DNA of 64,000 nt from JBEIHX01 sp040381075 (GCA_040381075.1 JBEIHX010000008.1:62001-126000), one strand, 5' to 3'. Positions 50,126-59,140 are shown, numbered from the stretch's first letter. The notes: generated by a model from the sequence alone, not told the origin. Translations and numbers: made by a program.

Positions 50126-52705
50126 TCAGTACTGGAAGCGCAGCGTGGCCCCGAAGGTCCGCGGCGCGCCCAGGAACGCGTTGTAGGTGATCGTGTCGTT
50201 GACCGGATTGTAGGGCGTGGTCAGCGAAGTGATGCCGGAGCTGCCTTGCAGCGGCCCGTTGAACCCGACCTGGAGATAGTCCTGGTCTGTGATGTTCTGG
50301 GACCACACTTCAAGAGTCCACGAGCCATTATCGGCGCCGATGCCGACACGCGCGTTGAAGAGTGCGAAGGCGTCCTGGATCTTCGGCGGCAGCAGGTCGG
50401 AGCCGGTGTTGTATTCCGACACCCAGCGACCGCCGAAATTGCCCTTGAACTTCAGGTTGCCAAGAACCGGACGCTCGTAGCTCACCGATCCGGACACATA
50501 CCACTTGGGCGACAGCGACAGCTGCGAGCCCGGGAGCGTGACGTCCGTCACAACGCTGCCCGTCGGACGGATGTTGTCGCCATACTTCGTGTCGGCGTAT
50601 GCGACACCGCCCTGGATGTAGAACCCGTCAACCGGCGGGATCCAGACCGTGTCGATTTCGAAGCCCTGGCTCTTCACTTCCCTGATCGGGGTGACGATGA
50701 ACTGGATTCCCGTGAACGTGTTGAGCTGGAAGTTCTCAAAGGCGGAGCTGAACGCCGTCGCGTTGACCAGAAGTGCGTTGCTGAACCAGGAGGACTTCAG
50801 GCCCACTTCGTAGGTGTCAACGAATTCGGCCGGGAAGGACGTGTTGGCGCGATACCCGGCCGGGTTGGAGCCAATGCCGCCAGGCGCCCGGTCAAGGTTG
50901 AAACCGCCGCCCTTGTAGCCGCGGCTGTAACCAGCGAACACCGACACGTCGTCGGTGAAGCGGTAGGTGCCGCGCGCGGTGCCGGACCACTCGTTCTCGC
51001 TGCGCGACTGGTCGAAATTGGACGTATCCGCGGCCGGGTTCGCCCATGGTGCGCAGATGTTGCCGATCACGGTCGGACGGCTCGCCGCCGGAATGATCGT
51101 GTTCAGGAGCGATGTCGGGTTCACGGCCGCAGCCAGGATGCCACGGCAGGCGGACGACTCGGTCTGGAAGGTCGCCACCGCATCCTTGTCTTCTGCGGTG
51201 TACCGCAGACCCAGCGTCAGTTCGAACGCGTCGGTGACCTTGATCTGGTTGTGCGTGAACACAGCCCAGGTGCGGGCTTCCTGCGAGAACTGGTCGCGCG
51301 AACCGGCGCCGACCGGATAGGCCGAACCGGCCGGGAGCCCGGTGAGCAGGTTGACGAGCGACGCGTTGGTTCCGCTCGACAGCAGCAGGCTGAGGAACTG
51401 CTCATAGGCGGCGCCGTAAAGCTGCGAGTCCTTCCGCTCCAATTGCTCATCGGCGTAGAAGCCGCCGATCAGCCAGTTCACATTCGCGAATTCGCCCTGC
51501 AGCCGGAGTTCCTGGCTGAAATAGTCGAATTTGCTGCCCTGGCGGTTCGGATCGGACGTCCGGTAGGCGATGGGGGCGGCCGAGAAATCGACGTCCTGGG
51601 CGGACTGGTTCTCCCAGTGCCGCGCCGCGGTGATCGAGGTGAAATCGGCGAAGGGCAGGCTGTAATCAACCTGAACGGAAACGCCGGACTCCTTGGTGTT
51701 GGACTCCGTCGACGCGTCCGAATAGGCGCGCCGCGCGAACGGATCGGCCGGCACCAGACGGTTGACGCCCACCTGCGCCGGCAAAGTCAGCGCGGATGCG
51801 GGCACCGGACGGTTGATGCCCGGCGAAGCGCCAGCGAGCGAGTCGATGAATGCGCTGGTCGGCCCTGTAAAAATCTGCACCGCAGCACAGCAGTTTTCCG
51901 AGCGCTGCGCAGCGTCGACGATCCCGCGCACGCGCAGGTTATCGTTCGGCGTGAGAAGAAGCTGGGCGCGGAACGTGCCGTAATTGGAGTCCTGGTCGCG
52001 GCTCTCGTCGCGCTTGATCAGGCCGACGCCCGGGTCGACCTTCAGGTACCCATCACGCCGCGATGTCTTGCCGAACAGGCGGAACGCCGCCTTGTCTTCG
52101 ACGATCGCGCCGGTGACAGAGCCGGCCGCCGTGAGCAGGTCATAATCACCCCAGGTCAGCTCGCCATTGACGCCAAAATCAAAGGACGGCTCGCGGGTGA
52201 TGATGTTGATGACGCCCGCCGATGTGTTCTTGCCGAACAGCGTGCCCTGCGGGCCGCGCAGGAGCTCAATACGCTCGATTTCGCCGAGATCGCTGAAGCC
52301 AACGCCGTTGCGCGGGCGGTACACGCCGTCAATGCTGATGCCGACCGAGCTCTCAAGGCCCGGATTGTCGCCGACAGTGCCGATGCCGCGGATGCGCGCC
52401 GTGGTGGATGATTCGTTTGAAGTCGAGGTCACCATCAGCGACGGCGCAACCTGGATCAGGTCCTTGATGTCCTTGACGCCGGCTTCCTGCAGCAGCTGGC
52501 TGTCGAATGCGGTCACAGAAATCGGAACATCCTGGATCGACTCTTCGCGCTTCTGTGCGGTGACGATGATCGTTGTCGACCGCTCGTCGTCCACGGCTTG
52601 CGCGTCGCTCGTCGTTTCCTGCGCCAAGGCCGGCACAGCCGCGGCGAACGCCGAGGCGGCGGCTGCAGCGTACCAGAAAGCGCGGGTGAAACGGGTCTTG
52701 GACAT
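50126..52705 (-). CDS. TonB-dependent outer-membrane receptor
   Basis: This 859-residue outer-membrane barrel imports a scarce substrate (iron complex, vitamin, glycan or other) with energy from TonB. The signal peptide ends PALAQ (about residue 29). A TonB-box-like TIIVTA precedes the plug, which has QDVPISVTAF and NESSTTARIRGIGTVGDN, then LRGPQGTLFGKNTSAGVINIIT. The barrel ends with the aromatic GATLRFQY. The plug/barrel pattern is like the alphaproteobacterial 'TonB receptor' group expanded in Caulobacter-type bacteria. The substrate is not known; no partner gene is adjacent. ATG 52705 follows aaggag. Confidence 0.96.
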   Translation of the reverse strand: MSKTRFTRAFWYAAAAASAFAAAVPALAQETTSDAQAVDDERSTTIIVTAQKREESIQDVPISVTAFDSQLLQEAGVKDIKDLIQVAPSLMVTSTSNESSTTARIRGIGTVGDNPGLESSVGISIDGVYRPRNGVGFSDLGEIERIELLRGPQGTLFGKNTSAGVINIITREPSFDFGVNGELTWGDYDLLTAAGSVTGAIVEDKAAFRLFGKTSRRDGYLKVDPGVGLIKRDESRDQDSNYGTFRAQLLLTPNDNLRVRGIVDAAQRSENCCAAVQIFTGPTSAFIDSLAGASPGINRPVPASALTLPAQVGVNRLVPADPFARRAYSDASTESNTKESGVSVQVDYSLPFADFTSITAARHWENQSAQDVDFSAAPIAYRTSDPNRQGSKFDYFSQELRLQGEFANVNWLIGGFYADEQLERKDSQLYGAAYEQFLSLLLSSGTNASLVNLLTGLPAGSAYPVGAGSRDQFSQEARTWAVFTHNQIKVTDAFELTLGLRYTAEDKDAVATFQTESSACRGILAAAVNPTSLLNTIIPAASRPTVIGNICAPWANPAADTSNFDQSRSENEWSGTARGTYRFTDDVSVFAGYSRGYKGGGFNLDRAPGGIGSNPAGYRANTSFPAEFVDTYEVGLKSSWFSNALLVNATAFSSAFENFQLNTFTGIQFIVTPIREVKSQGFEIDTVWIPPVDGFYIQGGVAYADTKYGDNIRPTGSVVTDVTLPGSQLSLSPKWYVSGSVSYERPVLGNLKFKGNFGGRWVSEYNTGSDLLPPKIQDAFALFNARVGIGADNGSWTLEVWSQNITDQDYLQVGFNGPLQGSSGITSLTTPYNPVNDTITYNAFLGAPRTFGATLRFQY

Positions 52706-52970
52706 CTGGAGTTCTCCTTCGTGGCCCTCGCTGGAGGCGGCATGGGAAGCGGCAGAAAGCCGCAGCCGACCCCACAGGCGTGATCGCGGGATATAGATAG
52801 ACGCGCCAGCGCACGTCGAGAGGCGTGGCTGCGTTCAGGGCCGGGAGAACGACGTGACCGGTCAGGTGTGTCCCAACGGCAACAAAAACCCACAGGGGTG
52901 GACAACACTCGGGCGCCTGGCGGACAAGCGGATCACGCATCCGTGATCGCCACCCCATGTCTGACGCCTC

Positions 52971-53867
52971 ATGCAAGCCGTGCAACCTCCCGCAGTCACC
53001 AGCGCCGGCCTCATCGCCGCCGTCATCGCCTATGGCGCCTGGGGGGTGCTGCCGCTGTACCTCCAGCAACTTGGCGGGATGGATCCGGGCGTGGTTCTCG
53101 CGCAACGCATCGTCTGGGCCTTCCCAACCGCGCTTGTCGCGGCGTTCGCGCTTGGCCAGTCGCCCGAAATCGCGGCGGCGCTGCGCGATCGGCGCATCCG
53201 CGCCGCGCTGTCGCTGTCAGCCTGCCTCATCGGCCTGAACTGGGCGGTTTATGTCTGGGCGGTGGCTGAACACCGTGTTGTGGAGGCGAGCCTCGGCTAT
53301 TTCCTGACGCCGCTTGCGAATGTCGCGTTCGGCGTAGCCCTGCTCGGCGAGCGTCTGCGGCGCATGCAGGCCGCCGCGCTCGCACTCGCCGCCTGCGGCG
53401 TGCTCGTCCAGGCGCTGACGGCGGGCGCTCCGCCCTGGCTGGGGCTGGTGCTGTGCGCCTCATTCGCAACCTACGGCTATGTGCGCAAGACGACGAATGT
53501 GGGCGCGGCGGCAGGCATGACGGTGGAAAGTCTCATTCTGTTTGCACCGGCCTTGGGGCTCATGGCCTTTCTGGCGGCGCGCGGCGCGCCATTGGCGCCG
53601 GAGACCGGATTGGGCCTGGCGCTCGTCCTCGGGCTCGGACCGGCGACGGTTCTTCCGCTGGCGCTGTTCGCCTTTGCGGCGCGCCGACTGCCTCTGACGG
53701 CGCTTGGCCTGTTGCAATATCTCGCGCCGACGCTGCAGTTCCTGATCGGCGTCGCCGCGGGCGAGCCGGTCAGCCAGGGACGCCTTGCAGGCTTCGCCCT
53801 GATCTGGGCCGGTCTTCTTTTCTACACCGTCGACGCGCTCACCGTGGCGCGCCGCATGAAAGCCTGA
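52971..53867 (+). CDS. rarD: RarD-type EamA transporter
   Basis: This 298-residue inner-membrane protein has ten hydrophobic spans in two EamA halves. The family motif AYGAWGVLPLYLQQL opens the protein, and NWAVYVWAVAEHRVVEASLGYFLTPL, shown here as NWAVYVWAVAEHRVVEASL, is typical of RarD. The substrate is not known; the name comes from chloramphenicol sensitivity studies. It is convergent with the flgN-like gene, 10 bp apart, and gcctga/tcaggc forms a shared stem at both stops. Confidence 0.93.
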   Translation: MQAVQPPAVTSAGLIAAVIAYGAWGVLPLYLQQLGGMDPGVVLAQRIVWAFPTALVAAFALGQSPEIAAALRDRRIRAALSLSACLIGLNWAVYVWAVAEHRVVEASLGYFLTPLANVAFGVALLGERLRRMQAAALALAACGVLVQALTAGAPPWLGLVLCASFATYGYVRKTTNVGAAAGMTVESLILFAPALGLMAFLAARGAPLAPETGLGLALVLGLGPATVLPLALFAFAARRLPLTALGLLQYLAPTLQFLIGVAAGEPVSQGRLAGFALIWAGLLFYTVDALTVARRMKA

Positions 53868-53876
53868 GCGCCCGGG

Positions 53877-54323
53877 TCAGGCCGTGCGGTTCAGCGTCAC
53901 TGCGCCCGCATTTCGTTCCGGCGCGTCGCCGGGGCCAAGGCGGCCATAGGCGCTCGGCGCGGCGCGCGATGCGGCGATCTCCTCAGCGATCGCCTTGACC
54001 ACGCCTTCACTCACCGCGCGCACCGCGCCAAGGGCGCGGCCATGGGCGGCGAGCGCAGCCTGGAACCGCTCGGTGGCCTCGGCCAGCACTTTCCTGTCGG
54101 GCGCGGGCGCGCCTGCAATCAGGGCGCGATCTTCAGCGATGCGTTGCAGCTCAATCCGATAGATGTTGGCAAGGCGCAGCTTTTCCGTCGCGAGATCGCC
54201 GGGCAGGCCTGGCTGACGCGCGGCGTAAAGCGCCGTCTCCTGCGTGATCAGCAATGTCAGGCGGTCCGTCAGGACCGTGAGCTGGCGGACCCGGTCGCCA
54301 GGGTCATCAGCGACGAGCGGCAT
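53877..54323 (-). CDS. FlgN-like flagellar protein
   Basis: This 148-residue helical protein has the layout of the FlgN export chaperone for hook-associated proteins: an early Thr/Leu-rich helix, then ITQETALYAARQPGLPGDL, TEKLRLANIYRIELQRI and a long C-terminal helix. It follows flgI-flgJ and overlaps the flgJ 3' end by 17 bp. Caulobacter has a gene named flbY in an equivalent place, so FlbY is an alternative name. ATG 54323 is preferred to GTG 54332 because of its ribosome site. Confidence 0.75.
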   Translation of the reverse strand: MPLVADDPGDRVRQLTVLTDRLTLLITQETALYAARQPGLPGDLATEKLRLANIYRIELQRIAEDRALIAGAPAPDRKVLAEATERFQAALAAHGRALGAVRAVSEGVVKAIAEEIAASRAAPSAYGRLGPGDAPERNAGAVTLNRTA

Positions 54324-54699
54324 CTTCAGCACCCTGCGTTCCCGCCGGCGCGGCGGGAGCGATCCCCTGCAGGCGCATCATCTCGCGCGCCACCGCATCG
54401 GCCACCCCGACGCCGCCCGCTCGCATGATGGCCTTGCCATACTCCTCAATCAGCATCGGGCGAAACGCCCGCTCGCCAGCCCCGCCGCCGAATTCGCCAT
54501 CGGTGGGCAGGCCGTCGAACATGGGGGCCAGCATCTGGGCCAGGAACATGGCTTCGAAGCTTTCGGCCGTCCGCCGGATGTCAGCGGCCCGGCTGTCGGG
54601 GGGCGCGGCGGACGACTGTGCGGCGCCCCCGGCGGCGGGCGATCCGCTCGCCGGGCGCGCAGGTGCAGGAGGGCGCGCCAAAGCCGACACAGTGTCCAT
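54307..54699 (-). CDS. flgJ: Rod-binding protein FlgJ, N-terminal type
   Basis: FlgJ helps assemble the flagellar rod in the periplasm. The 130-residue protein has only the rod-binding domain (ESFEAMFLAQMLAPMF and FRPMLIEEYGKAIMRAGGVGVADAVAREM, quoted here in part) and lacks the C-terminal muramidase domain of enteric FlgJ, as is usual in alphaproteobacteria. The ATG at 54699 shares one base with the flgI stop. GTG 54702 is an alternative. Confidence 0.9.
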   Translation of the reverse strand: MDTVSALARPPAPARPASGSPAAGGAAQSSAAPPDSRAADIRRTAESFEAMFLAQMLAPMFDGLPTDGEFGGGAGERAFRPMLIEEYGKAIMRAGGVGVADAVAREMMRLQGIAPAAPAGTQGAEDAARR

Positions 54700-55796
54700 C
54701 ACAGCACCTCGATTTCCGCCTGCAGGGCGCCGGCCGCCTTCAGGCTCTGCAGAATGGACAGGAGATCACGCGGCGACACACCGAGCGCGTTCAGACCGTC
54801 GACAAGGTCGCGCAGGCGTGCGCCCTCGACGATGGCGAGGCCGCCGCGCTCCTCCTCCACCTCGACATTGCTCTGCGGCGTGACGACCGTATCGCCCCGC
54901 GCCAGCGCGTTCGGCTGGCTGACCTGCGGCTGCTCGCGCACGGTGATGGTCAGGTTCCCCTGCGCAATCGCAACGCGCGACACGCGCACGTCATCGCCCA
55001 TGACAACAACGCCGGTCGCCTCATCGACGACGATGCGCGCGGCCTGATCCGGCTGCACGACGAGCTGCTCGATGTCGGTGATCAGCTCGACCATGTTCTG
55101 GCCGGCGGCCCTGACCTCCACCGTCGAGGGGTTGGCCGCACGCGCGACGCCGCCGCCTGCGAAGTCGTTGATCGCGGACGCCATACGCCGGGCCGTGGTG
55201 AAATCCGGGTTGCGCAAGGACAGGCGCAGCGTGTCCTGTCCGGCCAGGTCAAAGCCGAGTTCACGCTCGACAAGCGCGCCGTTGGCGATCCGCGCATTGG
55301 TCGGCGCGCCCTGTTTGACTGACGAGCCGGACGCCCCCTGCGCGGCGAAACCGCCGATGGCCACTGCGCCCTGCGCCACGGCGTAAACCTGCTGGTCCGC
55401 GCCGAGCAGCGGCGTGACCAGGAGCGTTCCTCCCGAAAGGCTTTTGGCGTCGCCGATCGCGGAGACCTGCACATCGATGCGAGAACCTGCCGCTGCAAAC
55501 GGCGGCAGGCGCGCCGTCACCATGACGGCGGCGACATTGCGCGTGTTGAGGTCCTCGTTACGGGTCGAAACCCCCAGTCGCTCCAGCATCGACTGCAGGC
55601 TCTGCCGGGTGAACGGCGCATTGCGCAGACTGTCGCCGGATCCATCAAGGCCAACGACCAGGCCGTAGCCGACCAACATGTTGTCGCGAACACCTTCAAC
55701 ATCGGCGATATCCTTGATGCGCGACCCGGCATGACCAGGAGCCGGCGCGACAAGCGCGGCGACAACCATAGCAAGCAGCCAGCACAACCTGATCAT
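54699..55796 (-). CDS. flgI: Flagellar P-ring protein FlgI
   Basis: FlgI forms the P-ring around the rod in the peptidoglycan layer. The 365-residue protein has a signal peptide (about 1-24, ending APGHAG), then SRIKDIADVEGVRDNMLVGYGLVVGL, quoted here as KDIADVEGVRDNMLVGYG, the family hallmark, and the C-terminal LVDGLNALGVSPRDLLSILQSL. ATG 55796 is the true start; a longer in-frame extension to 56300 reads through fliX sequence and is rejected. It heads the flgI-flgJ-flgN unit, with a sigma-54-like promoter upstream. Confidence 0.97.
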   Translation of the reverse strand: MIRLCWLLAMVVAALVAPAPGHAGSRIKDIADVEGVRDNMLVGYGLVVGLDGSGDSLRNAPFTRQSLQSMLERLGVSTRNEDLNTRNVAAVMVTARLPPFAAAGSRIDVQVSAIGDAKSLSGGTLLVTPLLGADQQVYAVAQGAVAIGGFAAQGASGSSVKQGAPTNARIANGALVERELGFDLAGQDTLRLSLRNPDFTTARRMASAINDFAGGGVARAANPSTVEVRAAGQNMVELITDIEQLVVQPDQAARIVVDEATGVVVMGDDVRVSRVAIAQGNLTITVREQPQVSQPNALARGDTVVTPQSNVEVEEERGGLAIVEGARLRDLVDGLNALGVSPRDLLSILQSLKAAGALQAEIEVL

Positions 55797-55850
55797 CAAA
55801 GGGGTCCTTGCACTCGCGATGCGCGCCTTGCGTGCTCCAGGAAGCGGCAA

Positions 55851-55866
55851 TGCGAGGCGCGGGCCA
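55851..55866 (-). promoter_or_regulatory. Sigma-54-like promoter for flgI
   Basis: On this strand tggcccgcgcctcgca fits the sigma-54 layout GG-N10-GC (tggc at -24, cgca at -12; the family consensus has ttgca, here tcgca). It lies about 55-70 bp upstream of the flgI ATG. Sigma-54 control of P-ring genes is known in Caulobacter. Confidence 0.55.
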
Positions 55867-56011
55867 ACCGAAGCGGCGATGGGCGCCGCAGGTGGCGTTG
55901 ATTTCATTGGGTTTGTTGAGAGGCTTTGAGCCCGCGGCGACGCGCAGCAGACGCCGCGCGGCAAATCCTGCCGGCGATTTCTGCCGACAAGGCCATTGCC
56001 GCCAGGTCCGG

Positions 56012-56026
56012 TTAAGCCCGCGTTAA
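56012..56026 (+). promoter_or_regulatory. CtrA binding box upstream of fliX
   Basis: ttaagcccgcgttaa is a perfect TTAA-N7-TTAA CtrA site, centred about 46 bp upstream of the fliX start. In Caulobacter, fliX is under control of the master regulator CtrA, so the site agrees with known biology. Confidence 0.88.
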
Positions 56027-56064
56027 GGGGCAGGCCGCAAATCTCGACACAACGGGGAGATTGC

Positions 56065-56481
56065 ATGCGCGTGGAACGTCCGCCTCCGGCGGGGCCAGTC
56101 ACTCCCACCCGTCGCAGCACGGGCGTCGCTGGCGGCTTTGAGGCGCCGAGCGGAGCGGCCGCGCGCGCCGGGGCTCCTGCTGCGGCGAGCGCGGCCGGTC
56201 CCGTCTTCGGCGCAGACGCCCTGCTCGCCATGCAAGGCGCGCCGGACCCTGCCGAACGTCGCCGACGGCAGGTGCGCCGCGCCAATGACATGCTCGACAC
56301 GCTCGACAGGCTGCAGGTGGCGCTTCTGGAGGGTCGTCTTCCGGCCGGTCAGGCCCTGACGCTTCGGCTCAGCCTGCACAACCGGCCTGAAGCCGATGAA
56401 GACCCGAAGTTGATGGCGCTGGTGCGCGAGATCGAAGTGCGCGCAGCGGTAGAATTGGCCAAGCTGGAATTCGCCCAATAG
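56065..56481 (+). CDS. fliX: Flagellar assembly regulator FliX
   Basis: FliX links completion of early flagellar structures to late-gene transcription through the activator FlbD. The 138-residue cytosolic protein has a disordered Pro/Ala N-terminus and a conserved C-terminal helical part: RRANDMLDTLDRLQVALLEGR and a KLMALVREIEVRAAVELAKLE-like end (quoted here in part). It is divergent from flgI as in Caulobacter. ATG 56065 follows gggga at good distance and lies 39 bp past the CtrA box. Confidence 0.9.
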   Translation: MRVERPPPAGPVTPTRRSTGVAGGFEAPSGAAARAGAPAAASAAGPVFGADALLAMQGAPDPAERRRRQVRRANDMLDTLDRLQVALLEGRLPAGQALTLRLSLHNRPEADEDPKLMALVREIEVRAAVELAKLEFAQ

Positions 56482-56552
56482 GCGTGCTTTGGTCGCTGTA
56501 TGTCTCAGTTGGGCGCAGTTCTCGGTTTATAAGAGTTTTCCTGGCGCGCACG

Positions 56553-56581
56553 TTGAAGGTGTCGTCGCGGCTCGCTATAAG
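56553..56581 (+). promoter_or_regulatory. Housekeeping promoter for dksA
   Basis: ttgaag (56553-56558) and tataag (56576-56581) are separated by exactly 17 bp, close to the -35/-10 consensus. Transcription would start near 56588, about 51 bp before the dksA ATG. A second tataag lies upstream near 56528. Confidence 0.65.
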
Positions 56582-56638
56582 AGCGCCGGCGCAATCCTGA
56601 CGAGTCGTTGCGGGAGACGTCGCCACGGGACAATCGGC

Positions 56639-57055
56639 ATGGCTCTCGAACTCAACCAGGACTATCGCCCATCCGAAGGCGAGCCGTTCATGAATGAACG
56701 GCAGCGACAGTACTTCCGCATCAAGCTGCTGGCCTGGAAGAACCAGATCCTGCTCGAGAGCAAGATGACGCTCGAAAACCTGCAGAATGACACCGAAGCC
56801 CTGCCCGATCTGGCGGATCGGGCCACCAGCGAAACGGAGCGCTCGATCGAGTTGCGCACCCGCGACCGCCAGCGCAAGCTGATCGCCAACATCGACGGCG
56901 CACTGCGACGCATCGACGAAGGCACCTACGGTTATTGCGAAGAGACGGGCGAGCCGATCAGTCTGGCGAGGCTGGAGGCGCGCCCGACGGCGCGCTATTC
57001 CCTGGAAGCGCAGGAGCGTCACGAACGCCGTGAGCGCGTGTATCGGGACGCATGA
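56639..57055 (+). CDS. dksA: RNA polymerase-binding protein DksA
   Basis: DksA enters the secondary channel of RNA polymerase and works with ppGpp in starvation responses. The 138-residue protein has the coiled-coil hairpin and the tip with acidic residues (DTEALPDLADRATSETERS). The zinc-finger region reads YGYCEETGEPISLARLEARP, with only one of four cysteines, as in most alphaproteobacterial DksA. ATG 56639 is chosen because it opens the family; the next gene overlaps by 4 bp. Confidence 0.96.
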   Translation: MALELNQDYRPSEGEPFMNERQRQYFRIKLLAWKNQILLESKMTLENLQNDTEALPDLADRATSETERSIELRTRDRQRKLIANIDGALRRIDEGTYGYCEETGEPISLARLEARPTARYSLEAQERHERRERVYRDA

Positions 57056-57633
57056 ACGATCTGGTCTGCGGTGTCGACGAGGCAGGCCGGGGCCCCTGGG
57101 CAGGACCGGTTGCAGCGGCCGCCGTGATCCTGGACCCGGCTGCGCCGATCCCCGGACTGGCTGACTCGAAAGCGCTCAGCGCCAAACGACGGGCCGTGCT
57201 CGCAGCGCAGATCCGCGCCAGCGCCCTGTGGGGTCTTGCCTTCGCCTCCCCGGAGGAAATCGACGCACTGAACATCCGCGTGGCGACCCATCTGGCGATG
57301 CGCCGGGCCGTGGAGGCCCTGCCCCGCCTGCCCACTCTCGTGCTGGTGGACGGACTTGATGCGCCCGGGTTTGGCGCGCCCGCGCGGGCAATCGTCAAGG
57401 GCGACGCCAGCGAGCCGGCGATATCGGCCGCCTCGATCCTCGCCAAGACCGCCCGCGACGCCTGGATGATGGAAGCCGCACTGCGCTTTCCAGGCTACGG
57501 CTTCGAGCGGCACATGGGCTACGGAGCGCCTGAGCACGCCGCGGCGCTGGCCAGGCTCGGACCGACCCCGATCCATCGCCTGAGTTTCAAGCCGGTGGCT
57601 GCGGCGCGGGCGCGCCTGGCGTCTGCGCCCTGA
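57052..57633 (+). CDS. rnhB: Ribonuclease HII
   Basis: RNase HII removes single ribonucleotides misincorporated in DNA and RNA primers. The 193-residue protein has GVDEAGRGPWAGPV (catalytic Asp and Glu), LADSKALSAKRR, the LVDGLDAPGF stretch with a catalytic Asp, and KGDASEPAISAASILAKTARD, quoted here as KGDASEPAISAASILAK. It overlaps the dksA stop by 4 bp. Confidence 0.97.
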   Translation: MNDLVCGVDEAGRGPWAGPVAAAAVILDPAAPIPGLADSKALSAKRRAVLAAQIRASALWGLAFASPEEIDALNIRVATHLAMRRAVEALPRLPTLVLVDGLDAPGFGAPARAIVKGDASEPAISAASILAKTARDAWMMEAALRFPGYGFERHMGYGAPEHAAALARLGPTPIHRLSFKPVAAARARLASAP

Positions 57634-57676
57634 CCACGGGACGGCATCGCTGCGGCGGGGCCTGAACGCGCCGCCC

Positions 57677-57703
57677 GATTCTCGCCGCGCTTCTGCGTGA
57701 ATC
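57677..57703 (+). promoter_or_regulatory. Two GANTC sites upstream of ccrM
   Basis: gattc at 57677-57681 and gaatc at 57699-57703 are CcrM recognition sites, 55-81 bp before the chosen start. In Caulobacter, methylation of such sites represses ccrM once the genes are fully methylated. The spacing and location suggest the same autoregulation. Confidence 0.7.
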
Positions 57704-57757
57704 TTTTTTTTACCGACGGCGACGATGGTGACGCCGGCTTCGGGGGACGTAGCGCGC

Positions 57758-58837
57758 ATGCTGAACGATTTGGCAAACCGGATCATTGCCGGCGATTGCG
57801 TCGCCGCCATGAACGCCCTGCCGGACGCGTGCGCAGACCTGGTCTTTGCAGACCCGCCCTACAACCTGCAGCTCGGCGGAGAATTGCTGCGTCCGGATCA
57901 CTCGCGCGTCGAGGGGGTGGAGGACCATTGGGACAAGTTCAGCGACTTCGCCCATTACGACGCCTTCACGCGCGATTGGCTCGCGGCTGCACGCCGCATT
58001 CTCAAGCCCGACGGCGCCCTGTGGGTGATCGGCGCCTACCACAACATTTTCCGCGTCGGCGCTATCCTGCAGGATCTCGGCTACTGGATTCTCAATGATG
58101 TTGTGTGGGTCAAGACGAACCCGATGCCGAACTTTCGCGGGGCGCGTCTGACCAACGCCCATGAAACGCTGATCTGGGCGGCCCCCTCGCGGGACGCCCG
58201 GCCGACCTTCAACTATCAGGCGCTCAAGGCGGCCAATGATGATCTGCAGATGCGCTCCGACTGGGTCATACCGATTTGTTCGGGCGCGGAGCGGCTGAAG
58301 GACGCTGCTGGGAAAAAGGCCCATCCGACGCAGAAACCGGAGGCGCTGCTGCATCGGGTGCTCACGATGTCGACACGGCTTGGAGACCTGGTGGTCGATC
58401 CGTTCTTCGGTTCAGGCACTACGGGCGCTGTGGCGCAGCGTCTGGGCCGACGCTGGATCGGCATCGAGCGCGAGGACGCCTATATCGCCGCGGCGCAGGA
58501 GCGTTTGCGTCAGATCCGCCCGGTCGCTGACGCCGAGGCCCTGGCGCCCGTCCCCTCCAAGCGCGACCAGCCGCGTGTGGCGTTTGGCGTGATCGTCGAA
58601 AGCGGTCTGTTGTCCGCCGGCGCCCGTCTGTTCAGCCCGGAACGACGCCATGTTGCGAAAGTGCGAGCGGATGGAAGCCTGATGGTCGGGGATGCGATCG
58701 GCTCGATCCACCGGATCGGAGCGCACGTGCAGCGGCTGCCGGCCTGCAACGGGTGGACCTACTGGCATTTCGAGACCGACAGCGGTCTGGCTCCGATCGA
58801 TATCCTGCGCCAGCAGGTGCGCGCGCAGCTCGCCTGA
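57758..58837 (+). CDS. ccrM: Cell-cycle-regulated DNA methyltransferase CcrM (GANTC)
   Basis: CcrM methylates the adenine in GANTC, coupling gene expression to replication. The 359-residue protein starts IIAGDCVAAMNALPDACADLV with catalytic DPPYNLQL, HPTQKPEALL, DPFFGSGTTGAVAQRLGR and an extra C-terminal domain (ends DILRQQVRAQLA) needed for DNA recognition. ATG 57758 gives the family's length (Caulobacter 358) and has ggggga at -8; ATG 57725 is an alternative. The C-terminal domain is followed by intergenic repeats. Confidence 0.95.
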   Translation: MLNDLANRIIAGDCVAAMNALPDACADLVFADPPYNLQLGGELLRPDHSRVEGVEDHWDKFSDFAHYDAFTRDWLAAARRILKPDGALWVIGAYHNIFRVGAILQDLGYWILNDVVWVKTNPMPNFRGARLTNAHETLIWAAPSRDARPTFNYQALKAANDDLQMRSDWVIPICSGAERLKDAAGKKAHPTQKPEALLHRVLTMSTRLGDLVVDPFFGSGTTGAVAQRLGRRWIGIEREDAYIAAAQERLRQIRPVADAEALAPVPSKRDQPRVAFGVIVESGLLSAGARLFSPERRHVAKVRADGSLMVGDAIGSIHRIGAHVQRLPACNGWTYWHFETDSGLAPIDILRQQVRAQLA

Positions 58838-59028
58838 CCCTGGTTCCGCGCCCGCAGCCCCGAGGGCCCGGCGCCGGCATTGTTCTCGCTCCGGCGCCAC
58901 GCTGTGCAGGCGGCTCCAGGGCGCCTGCGCACAGGCTTCTGTCCCGGGGGCCCCTTCACAGAGCGCATCCATGCATCCCCTGCTCCCACGGCCTGGCCAG
59001 ACGCAGTCGAGGCCGCCGTCCAGGCCGC

Positions 59029-59076
59029 AGGCCAAGCCGCAGGCCAAGCCGCAGGCCAAGCCGCAGGCCAAGCCGC
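59029..59076. repeat. 12-bp tandem array, 4 perfect copies
   Basis: Four identical units of aggccaagccgc, preceded by half-units aggccgc and aggccgccgtcc. It lies in the 455-bp gap 58838-59292 after ccrM, the largest gap of the right third, which otherwise shows no gene. Confidence 0.95.
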
Positions 59077-59140
59077 AGTGACAGGCGCCTGCCCCGCCGG
59101 ATGCGCGCCAGCAGGCCCGGTCGCGCGCGGGGTCGCCGGT

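Noticed and set aside
50111..52411. Long open frame (766 codons) on the plus strand opposite the TonB receptor gene
   Set aside because: It is antisense to a clear TonB receptor; its Arg-rich translation has no domain, and long antisense frames are common in high-GC DNA.
55797..56300. N-terminal extension of FlgI up to 56300
   Set aside because: It reads through the promoter region and fliX; the signal peptide starts at 55796.
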